Assembly (NCBI GenBank): GCA_945788545.1
Contig: CALZMK010000148.1
Coordinates: 1 to 5,215 of the forward strand
Direction of reading: 5' to 3'
DNA length: 5,215 nucleotides
Source of the DNA: an uncultured Prevotella sp.
GTDB taxonomy: Bacteria; Bacteroidota; Bacteroidia; Bacteroidales; Bacteroidaceae
The notes below the pieces were generated by a model, which was not told the origin of the DNA, did not search any database, and saw nothing but the letters and a program-made list of their open reading frames with translations. Within the stretch, counting starts at the first letter, position 1. Each line of letters opens with the position of its first letter. This document shows, piece after piece, positions 1 to 5,215 of this stretch. The translations under genes and the position numbers were made by a program.

Positions 1-30
1 TTCCTAATTCCTAATTCCTAATTCCTCATT
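1..30. repeat. Heptanucleotide tandem repeat (CCTAATT / AATTAGG), truncated by window edge
   Basis: Read on the minus strand, the bases are AATGAGG, then three exact AATTAGG units, then AA at the edge: about 4.3 copies with a 7-bp period. The first unit differs by one base (G for T) and that difference creates the TGA stop of the peptidase gene (26-28). The array may continue to the left. It does not form a hairpin and has no T-tract, so it is not an intrinsic terminator. Short heptameric tandem repeats in intergenic DNA are known from other bacteria (e.g. cyanobacterial STRR sequences); any relation is only by analogy. Confidence 0.85.
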
Positions 31-1255
31 TAATATAAAAAAGTATCAGCCTTTCGAGCGCCTGCTGGCATACGGGACAGAAGTCGTCAACCTCATTTAC
101 ACGCATGCGGCATGTGTCGCAACCGCGCCATACTCCATTGATGAGGTATCCGCCGCCTTCGACGAGGCCTGCCTTGCCCTCCTTGATGAGATTGCCCCAT
201 TTCTTGCTGAAGTCATGCTTGGTGGTGATGTTCTGCTCCCATGGTTCGGTGTCAGAGAAATACATTGGGTCGTCATTGCTGTAGGTATATTCGTCGGCAA
301 GACCACCGAAACTGTGTCCGAACTCATGCACGACAACAGGGCGGAACGACTTGTCTTTGGCGGCAGTGAGAGTGTAGCTGTTGTAGATGCCTCCACCGCC
401 GTATTTTGTTGAGTTAACCAACACGATGATATGCTCGTAGGGCACTGCCACGAGTTGGTCGTGCAACTGCTTGAGATGGAGTGTGGTGAGGTAGCGATCG
501 CTATAGAATGTGTTGAAGTGGGATGACAGGGCGGTGTTTATCCATTTGCCGTTGCCCGGTTCGCTCGTTCCGCTCTCCTTGGATGGCGACTCCACGGCGA
601 TGATATTCAGATAGTCCTTATATTTATTAAAGGTGGCATGACTGAAAAGGGCATCCACTGCAATCTTGGTGTCCTCGATGAACGAGGGCATCTCCTCCTT
701 GGTATATCCCTCTGCCACAAAGGCGATGTTGATGCAGTTGGAGTTGTCCTTGGCAGGATGGATTACCGAGAAGGGATTCTGCGGACGGTTGATCTTGCGG
801 ATGAGGATATCGTCGGGGCGCACCTTATGCGTGAGCGTTGCGACGGTCTTCTGGTGATAGTCGAACAAATCGACGGTGATATAGGCAGAGTCCTTGGGGA
901 AGGGCACGAGGAACACGTTCTCGAAAGACTTGGGTGTTGTCTTCGACTCATCTGTGGCAAGCCACTCTTGGAAGAGGGAGGAGAAGGAGTGGCGATAGAT
1001 GATGCGCTGGCTCTTGGCGTCGCGCATGGTGATCTGTCCGTTGCCTTCGAGGGGCAGACGGTCGAGGTTGTGTCTTCTGCCATACCATCCCGGTGTCTGC
1101 GTGAGTTGGTCAACATAGATGGATTGACTATTGCGGTCGCCCGCAAAAACATAGTCAAGGCGAAGGGTATTCCCAGTGAAATACTCATTGAAGTCTTGTG
1201 CTGTTGCCGCCATCGCCACTAAGGCGAGGATAAATGAGATTACGGTCTTTTTCAT
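26..1255 (-). CDS. Exported M64-family (IgA peptidase-type) zinc metallopeptidase
   Basis: The start chosen is the ATG at 1253-1255 (409 residues), giving a standard signal peptide MKKTVISFILALVAMAATAQ with likely cleavage after A19. An in-frame TTG at 1280-1282 would add nine polar residues ahead of it and overlap the upstream gene. Residues about 21-160 form the beta-rich M64 N-terminal domain; about 165-409 is the peptidase. The motif HEFGHSFGGLADEY (310-323) supplies two zinc His ligands, the catalytic Glu311, and the acidic DEY that follows in this family. Near the C-terminus lies a Cys pair cluster (C379, C382, C393, C396) ending in FCPVC. The founding M64 enzyme is the Clostridium ramosum IgA protease; most Bacteroidota members have no known substrate, so IgA cleavage is not implied. 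No lipobox is seen, so it is probably periplasmic or secreted. All active-site elements are present. It is last in the visible operon, and its TGA lies within a 7-bp repeat. Confidence 0.93.
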   Translation of the reverse strand: MKKTVISFILALVAMAATAQDFNEYFTGNTLRLDYVFAGDRNSQSIYVDQLTQTPGWYGRRHNLDRLPLEGNGQITMRDAKSQRIIYRHSFSSLFQEWLATDESKTTPKSFENVFLVPFPKDSAYITVDLFDYHQKTVATLTHKVRPDDILIRKINRPQNPFSVIHPAKDNSNCINIAFVAEGYTKEEMPSFIEDTKIAVDALFSHATFNKYKDYLNIIAVESPSKESGTSEPGNGKWINTALSSHFNTFYSDRYLTTLHLKQLHDQLVAVPYEHIIVLVNSTKYGGGGIYNSYTLTAAKDKSFRPVVVHEFGHSFGGLADEYTYSNDDPMYFSDTEPWEQNITTKHDFSKKWGNLIKEGKAGLVEGGGYLINGVWRGCDTCRMRVNEVDDFCPVCQQALERLILFYIK

Positions 1256-1263
1256 TGTAGTTT

Positions 1264-1623
1264 TTATTTCTTGATTTGACAATATAGTTGCTTTATATAA
1301 TCTTGCTCCCAGTCGTGCAGGTGAAGTCGGATGTCGTCATATTGCAATATGTCGATGTCGATACTCACCATACCCGTACCGTGTTCACGTCCGAGTGCCT
1401 TCTCCGTCTCCTTGGTGAGGCGCGTCAGTTCGTCGGCCGACTTGTCGGTGGTGCCGCTGAGCAGTTGGTTGGCAAACTGTGGCGACTTCATGCCGATGGC
1501 GTCGGTGGTGATAATATCCGACTTGCTGTCCACCTCCATATATTCGCTCAGCAACGGCGCACATTTCGCGAGATTATCCCGCGAAACATTCGAACCTATT
1601 GCTATTATCACGTTGTGTGTCAT
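1264..1623 (-). CDS. Short HPPK/FolK-like protein (6-hydroxymethyldihydropterin pyrophosphokinase-related)
   Basis: The 119-residue cytoplasmic product resembles HPPK (FolK), which transfers pyrophosphate from ATP to 6-hydroxymethyl-7,8-dihydropterin in folate synthesis. Visible similarities are the first strand and loop VIIAIGSN (5-12), FANQLL (50-55, Asn in the usual pterin-side position), the ADELTRLTKETEKALGRE helix ending in the conserved GR (78-79), and IDIDIL (88-93) with D89 and D91 matching the metal-binding DxD. Differences: the usual GPR before DxD is GMV, so the Arg equivalent to E. coli R92 is lost. The protein also stops about 26 residues after the DxD, lacking most of the C-terminal part that carries the PH...R substrate-binding region (E. 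coli HPPK is 159 residues). It may be a divergent paralogue with a changed substrate or a non-catalytic binder, so I withhold the symbol folK. The ATG overlaps the lysozyme stop by one base; the peptidase gene follows after 8 bases. Confidence 0.8.
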   Translation of the reverse strand: MTHNVIIAIGSNVSRDNLAKCAPLLSEYMEVDSKSDIITTDAIGMKSPQFANQLLSGTTDKSADELTRLTKETEKALGREHGTGMVSIDIDILQYDDIRLHLHDWEQDYIKQLYCQIKK

Positions 1624-1625
1624 TA
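1621..1625 (-). promoter_or_regulatory. Stop-start overlap (TAATG), probable translational coupling
   Basis: On the minus strand the lysozyme stop TAA (1625-1623) and the FolK-like ATG (1623-1621) share one A. There is no Shine-Dalgarno-like sequence in the preceding bases (GCATAAGA), so re-initiation by the terminating ribosome is the simplest way the FolK-like gene would be translated. This is inference from arrangement. Confidence 0.75.
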
Positions 1626-3218
1626 TCTTATGCAGTTTTGTTGAACAAAAACATCAAATTGCGAGCGGTATCCGTTGAACACGTTGATATCCACCTCGCC
1701 GTGTATTCCATTCACGCGTCCGTAGGGCGACAATTGCCAGTAGAGCAGTTTGACGTCGGGCTTAAACTCCCCATATCGGGCAATCCAAACGTTGTAGTTC
1801 TTCTTGATGTCGGGGGCAGAGTCGAGATACTTGTTGACAAACGACTGCCCCACATATAGCACCGGTTTGACGCCCGTGGCGCTCTGCACAGCCTTGAGCC
1901 ATTGCCTTATGTTGCGGAACATCACATCCACTCCACCCATGCTCTTTATTTGTGCAGCCGTCGGTTCGACATCGAGCACAGGAGGAAGGTCGCCACTGCG
2001 GAATCGGGAGTTCTTCAGGAAGAACTTCGCCTGCATTGCTCCCGACGTGCGTGTCGAGAAGAAATGATATGCTCCTACCTTCACCCCATGCTTGCGCGCC
2101 TGGGCATAGTCGGAGGCATAATATTGATTGCGTATGGTTGTGCCCTCCGTGGATTTGATATACACAAACGACACGGGATAGTCAACCTTGCCGTTTGCCC
2201 TCTTGTTGCTGATGTGTCCGAGACTCGTGATGCGCAGTGCGCCCCAATGTATGGGATAACGCTTGCGCCCCTTGCCGTGCTGGTATTTGGATATGTCGAT
2301 ACCATAGATGCGCTCCGAGGTGTATTGCATTCTCTCGCCCTTGAACTTGCCGCCCTTCCATTCGCCTGCGCGCAACTTCAGGGTGGATACCGCCACACCG
2401 AATCCCTCCTCGCGGTCGTTGTCAAAATGTCCCTCGTATGTGCAGTCGGCATATTGGTAGGTGCCGTGTCCTGAGGCCTGCATCCATCTGTCGGTTTGTC
2501 CGCGATACACGCCTTGCAAGTCATATCGCGTTCCGCTCGCCATGGTGTCGGCATTCCATATTCCCGCCACGGGGCGACCTGAGTAGTCGAAGCTCACGCC
2601 CTTGCCGCTGCGCTCCGCCCTTATCCATCGTCCGTGCGTCCATATTCCTCCGTCGATACCCACAAATATGGGTGAGGGCGAGATACTGTCTATCCTTTGT
2701 CGTGTCACCACCTTCTTAGTGTATAGATGGGTGGTGGCGTCGATGGAGGCAAGTGCGTCGCGCCATTTCTCGAGCTTGGTCATCTCGTTGACGAGGACAG
2801 TAACCCTCTCTGCCACCATGTCGAATCCCTCGTCCTGCACGCTATGGCGCTCGAGGTAGTAGTAGAGTTCCTGACGTATGGAGTCGAGTTGGGATATACG
2901 GTGATTGATGGCATTGCGGTTTTTCTCTACCATCTCGTATAATCCCGACTGACTGACAGGCATATTCCCCGCATAATCCACCGACAGAGGCGAGAGCGAC
3001 ATACCGTTGAGCATGGAGTCGCGGTCGGCCGAGCGGAAGTATAGAACGGTCCGCCCGTCAGCTCTGAGTTCGTAGTAGGACTTTGTCTCTACATAAGGTG
3101 TCTCGTCGGCATAATGGCATTTCAGCAGGTATCCAGCTGTGCCTAAGGCTATTAATGACAACAACGCCAAGGATATTTTCCTCAGCGTTGAAATCTTTAT
3201 TGATATGTAACCTTTCAT
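1623..3218 (-). CDS. Membrane-anchored GH25 lysozyme (muramidase) with coiled-coil and MORN-like repeats
   Basis: GH25 enzymes cut the MurNAc-GlcNAc bond of peptidoglycan. The 531-residue product begins with a basic stretch (K2, K8, R13, K14) and a hydrophobic segment at about 15-32, giving an N-in signal anchor. A charged, helix-prone region at about 93-155 is probably coiled coil. MORN-like repeats of 20-23 residues lie at about 217-304 and run straight into the catalytic domain (about 305-525). That domain has YGIDISKYQ with D308, FVYIKSTEG (351-359), the VLDVEP motif with D416 and E418 (expected catalytic acid), YWQLSPYG (493-500), and GEVDINVF (507-514). Catalytic residues look intact. 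The insertion between DISKYQ and the VYIK strand (about 314-348) is basic. The ATG is 6 bases after the rho stop, with an A-rich leader and no clear Shine-Dalgarno. The stop TAA overlaps the next gene's ATG. Site of action is probably the periplasmic face of the inner membrane. Confidence is high for GH25 and moderate for anchoring and MORN. Confidence 0.93.
   Translation of the reverse strand: MKGYISIKISTLRKISLALLSLIALGTAGYLLKCHYADETPYVETKSYYELRADGRTVLYFRSADRDSMLNGMSLSPLSVDYAGNMPVSQSGLYEMVEKNRNAINHRISQLDSIRQELYYYLERHSVQDEGFDMVAERVTVLVNEMTKLEKWRDALASIDATTHLYTKKVVTRQRIDSISPSPIFVGIDGGIWTHGRWIRAERSGKGVSFDYSGRPVAGIWNADTMASGTRYDLQGVYRGQTDRWMQASGHGTYQYADCTYEGHFDNDREEGFGVAVSTLKLRAGEWKGGKFKGERMQYTSERIYGIDISKYQHGKGRKRYPIHWGALRITSLGHISNKRANGKVDYPVSFVYIKSTEGTTIRNQYYASDYAQARKHGVKVGAYHFFSTRTSGAMQAKFFLKNSRFRSGDLPPVLDVEPTAAQIKSMGGVDVMFRNIRQWLKAVQSATGVKPVLYVGQSFVNKYLDSAPDIKKNYNVWIARYGEFKPDVKLLYWQLSPYGRVNGIHGEVDINVFNGYRSQFDVFVQQNCIR
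2307..2570 (-). other. MORN-like repeat segment within the GH25 lysozyme
   Basis: Residues 217-304 of the lysozyme can be set out as four repeats with the pattern (aromatic/V)-x-G-x(W/F)...G-x-G. They are VAGIW at 217, VYRGQ with SGHG (237-252), TYEGHF with EEGFG (260-274), and RAGEW with KFKG (283-294). The leading glycines of the last three are 23 and 22 residues apart; the first is 21 residues earlier and more divergent. A still weaker unit may precede it (GRWIR to SGKG, 196-207). MORN repeats form beta-hairpin arrays that bind partners or lipid. Here they sit outside the cytoplasm next to a peptidoglycan hydrolase, so a targeting or spacer role is plausible but inferred. Confidence 0.7.
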
Positions 3219-3224
3219 TTCTTG

Positions 3225-5215
3225 TTATCCGTTCATTGACAGCAGGAACTCCTCGTTGCTTCGTGTCTGTATGAGTCGGTCTCTTACAGTGCTCATTGCC
3301 TCGATAGGGTTCATCTCGCTGATGAACTTGCGTATTATCCACATGCGGTTGAGTGTTGTCGGATCCTGCAGCAGGTCGTCGCGACGTGTGCTCGACTGAA
3401 CGAGGTTGACCGACGGGAAGATACGCTTGTTGCTGAGCATGCGGTCGAGTTGGAGCTCCATATTACCCGTACCCTTGAATTCCTCGAATATCACCTCGTC
3501 CATCTTCGAACCAGTGTCGATTAGTGCTGTGGCGATGATGGTGAGCGAACCTCCGTTCTCGATGTTACGTGCCGCACCGAAGAATCGCTTCGGTTTCTGC
3601 AGGGCATTGGCATCCACACCACCGGTGAGCACCTTTCCGCTTGCCGGACTTACAGTGTTATAAGCTCGTGCGAGTCGGGTGATGGAGTCGAGGAAGATAA
3701 CCACGTCGTGTCCACATTCCACCATGCGCTTAGCCTTTTCGAGCACAATGCCCGCAATCTTCACGTGGCGGTCGGCTGGTTCGTCGAATGTAGATGCAAT
3801 CACCTCGGCATTCACCGTGCGGCTCATGTCGGTCACCTCCTCGGGGCGCTCGTCGATGAGCAACATCATGAGGTAGGCCTCGGGATGATTGGCTGCTATG
3901 GCGTTGGCGATGTCCTTCATGAGGATTGTCTTACCGGTCTTTGGCTGTGCCACGATGAGTGCGCGCTGTCCCTTACCGATTGGCGAGAAGAGATCTACGA
4001 TTCGCGTACTGGGATTTGTTGTGGCGGGATCACCGCAGAGCTTGAATTTCTCTTCGGGGAAGAGTGGAGTGAGATGTTCAAATGACACTCGGTCGCGCAC
4101 CTCCGACGGGTTGCGTCCGTTGATATACTTAACATTGCTGAGTGCAAAGTATTTCTCGCCATCGTGGGGTGGGCGCACGGTGCAATCCACCACGTCGCCG
4201 GTCTTAAGTCCGTATCTCTTCACCTGTTGCGGAGATACATATATATCGTCGGGTGACGACAGATAGTTGTAGTCGCTTGAGCGAAGGAATCCGTATCCGT
4301 CGGCAATAATCTCAAGCACTCCGTTGCCCTCGATGATGTCGTCGAAGTTGTATTCTTCCTCTTCCACTGCGGGCACATTCTGTTGTGGCATGACATTGTC
4401 GTTGCGCGAAGTCATGGGACGGTCGAAGATGTCGAGAGTAGGCATTGCTTCCTGATCCTCGATGGGCACGTCTTCCACTACGATAAAGTCGGTGCCGTCT
4501 TTCGGGTCGCCGAGCCATCTACCCTCAGCATCCATACCCCTTCCGTTGGCATCAAGACCAGCAGCATTCTCTTGATTATGCTGTTCCATCTTGTTTTTCA
4601 ACATCTCCACCATCTCGGCAGTGGGTTGCTCCTCTACGTTTCCTCCATTAGCACCTTCGGCTTTAACCTCCACGTTTTCCTCGGCATTTGTTGCAACAGT
4701 TTCCTCGGTAGCGGGTGCTTCCGTCGGCACATCTTCAATAGCGGGAGCCTCTTGCGGGGCGGCATCCTCGATGGGGGCGGCTGTATCCTGAGCAGATGCT
4801 TCCTCGGCGGCTTGTGTCTCCTGTGCAGCCTTAAGAGCCTCGGCAGCGGCGATGGCTGCAAGTTCGGCCTTGCTCTTCCTTCCGCGTTTCTTCGGGGCGG
4901 GAGCCGGAGCCGGTTCAGCAGCAACTTCCTCGCTGTTGGTTGCTTTGGCGGCAGCCTTCTTGCCATTTGTTCCGTTGACGTCGAAGTTCTCGCCGTCTGA
5001 GCCCTTCACTGTATATACCTTGTCGGTATCCTTCTTTACAATTCTTGTTCTTTTCCTTCTTGACGTAGTGTTGGCAGCCGACTCCTCGGCAGCTTTGTCC
5101 AAAATGGCATACACCACGTTTTCAAGCTGGTCATTAGGCGACACCTTAATGCCCAACTCGCTGGCAACAGTCACCAATTTGGTGATGTCCATTGATTCCA
5201 ATTCTTCTTTTGTGT
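3225..5215 (-). CDS. rho: Transcription termination factor Rho, Bacteroidota type with long disordered insertion (5' partial)
   Basis: Rho is the hexameric ATP-dependent RNA helicase that ends transcription of untranslated RNA in the cytoplasm. Residue numbers here count from the TTG at 5199-5201. The order is: Rho_N helical domain (about 1-40); low-complexity insertion (about 41-283); cold-shock-type primary RNA site (about 284-360, with GYGFLRS at 302-308 and DDIYVSP following); and the RecA-type ATPase. The ATPase has P-loop AQPKTGKT (418-425), LIDERPEE (448-455), Walker B with [11 protein letters not shown] (505-515), Q-loop [14 protein letters not shown] (521-534), R-loop TGSKMDE (563-569), and R606 in the place of the E. 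coli arginine finger. All key motifs are intact; a Gln replaces the first Pro of the E. coli APPKAGKT loop. The 658 residues compare with 419 in E. coli, the excess being the insertion. The frame stays open to the right edge (ACA AAA GAA GAA before the TTG), and those codons align with the E. coli N-terminus, so the true start is outside the window. The lysozyme gene follows after 6 bases. Confidence 0.97.
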   Translation of the reverse strand, partial: TKEELESMDITKLVTVASELGIKVSPNDQLENVVYAILDKAAEESAANTTSRRKRTRIVKKDTDKVYTVKGSDGENFDVNGTNGKKAAAKATNSEEVAAEPAPAPAPKKRGRKSKAELAAIAAAEALKAAQETQAAEEASAQDTAAPIEDAAPQEAPAIEDVPTEAPATEETVATNAEENVEVKAEGANGGNVEEQPTAEMVEMLKNKMEQHNQENAAGLDANGRGMDAEGRWLGDPKDGTDFIVVEDVPIEDQEAMPTLDIFDRPMTSRNDNVMPQQNVPAVEEEEYNFDDIIEGNGVLEIIADGYGFLRSSDYNYLSSPDDIYVSPQQVKRYGLKTGDVVDCTVRPPHDGEKYFALSNVKYINGRNPSEVRDRVSFEHLTPLFPEEKFKLCGDPATTNPSTRIVDLFSPIGKGQRALIVAQPKTGKTILMKDIANAIAANHPEAYLMMLLIDERPEEVTDMSRTVNAEVIASTFDEPADRHVKIAGIVLEKAKRMVECGHDVVIFLDSITRLARAYNTVSPASGKVLTGGVDANALQKPKRFFGAARNIENGGSLTIIATALIDTGSKMDEVIFEEFKGTGNMELQLDRMLSNKRIFPSVNLVQSSTRRDDLLQDPTTLNRMWIIRKFISEMNPIEAMSTVRDRLIQTRSNEEFLLSMNG
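4353..5081 (-). other. Region encoding Rho's low-complexity, probably disordered insertion
   Basis: This part of rho encodes about 243 residues between the Rho_N domain and the RNA-binding domain. The first third is basic (RRKRTR near 48-53 and a KKRGRKSK patch at 104-111 resembling an AT-hook core). The middle is Ala/Pro/Glu-rich with degenerate repeats of the type [19 protein letters not shown] (about 141-168). The last part is acidic and Asn/Gly-rich. At DNA level the middle shows imperfect GC-rich repeats (about 4700-4800). Known from the family: Bacteroidota Rho proteins commonly carry such insertions, and in Bacteroides thetaiotaomicron the disordered region has been linked to phase separation of Rho. 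That this copy does the same is inference. Confidence 0.8.

Noticed and set aside
638..1222. 194-codon plus-strand open frame opposite the peptidase gene
   Set aside because: It lies wholly antisense to a gene with a clear signal peptide and catalytic motif, and its translation shows no recognisable domain; it is a shadow frame.
1253..1282. Longer peptidase start at the in-frame TTG (1280-1282)
   Set aside because: It would put nine polar residues before a textbook signal peptide and overlap the upstream gene by 19 bases; the ATG at 1253-1255 fits better.
1256..1310. Possible Bacteroidota promoter (TAnnTTTG box) before the peptidase gene
   Set aside because: TATATTG is present on the gene strand, but the box is imperfect and no TTTG sits at the usual upstream distance; the tight spacing favours read-through.
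1636..1650. Perfect 7-base inverted repeat TTTTGTT-G-AACAAAA just before the FolK-like start
   Set aside because: It is AT-rich, inside the lysozyme coding sequence, has a one-base loop and no T-tract; a dyad this short is expected by chance in a window of this size.
1902..2474. 190-codon plus-strand open frame opposite the lysozyme gene
   Set aside because: It is antisense to the MORN-like and GH25 segments, which are well supported; no domain is recognisable in it.
3117..3119. Cys34 of the lysozyme as a lipoprotein attachment site
   Set aside because: The preceding residues are LLK, with Lys just before the Cys, which does not fit a lipobox; a signal anchor is more likely.
4383..5000. 205-codon plus-strand open frame rich in Gly, Cys, Leu and Ser
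   Set aside because: It is antisense to the Ala/Pro/Glu-rich insertion of rho; its odd composition is the complement of that low-complexity sequence.

Overview
The window is a densely packed, single-orientation segment of a bacterial chromosome, almost certainly from a Bacteroidales species (Prevotella/Segatella-like or a near relative). The evidence is a transcription terminator Rho with a very large acidic/Ala-Pro-rich insertion after its N-terminal domain, an M64-family secreted metallopeptidase, a MORN-containing GH25 lysozyme, A-rich translation start regions with no strong Shine-Dalgarno sequence, and moderate G+C. The genus assignment is inference; the Bacteroidota assignment is well supported by the protein types.

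All four genes lie on the minus strand, so transcription runs from the right edge to the left. In that order they are: (1) rho (3225-5215, 5' end beyond the right edge); (2) a membrane-anchored GH25 muramidase with coiled-coil and MORN-like segments (1623-3218), starting 6 bases after the rho stop; (3) a short HPPK/FolK-like protein (1264-1623), whose ATG shares one base with the lysozyme stop (TAATG); and (4) an exported M64 (IgA-peptidase-type) zinc metallopeptidase (26-1255), starting 8 bases after the FolK-like stop. With spacings of 6, -1 and 8 bases and no visible terminator or promoter between genes, this looks like one operon led, within the window, by rho.

Two products act outside the cytoplasm (peptidoglycan hydrolase, metallopeptidase) and two inside (Rho, the FolK-like protein). 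No single pathway obviously joins them. The clearest functional idea is that envelope or secreted hydrolases share expression with a global termination factor; this is inference from gene order only.

At the left edge, the stop codon of the peptidase gene lies inside the first, imperfect unit of a 7-bp tandem repeat (AATTAGG on the gene strand) that runs off the window. There is no non-coding stretch above 300 bases; apart from the repeat and the tiny junctions everything is coding. No RNA gene, CRISPR array or insertion sequence is visible. I do not see a complete new defence-type system. The most unusual items are the minimal HPPK-like protein, the MORN-GH25 fusion, the heptamer repeat and the rho-led operon.
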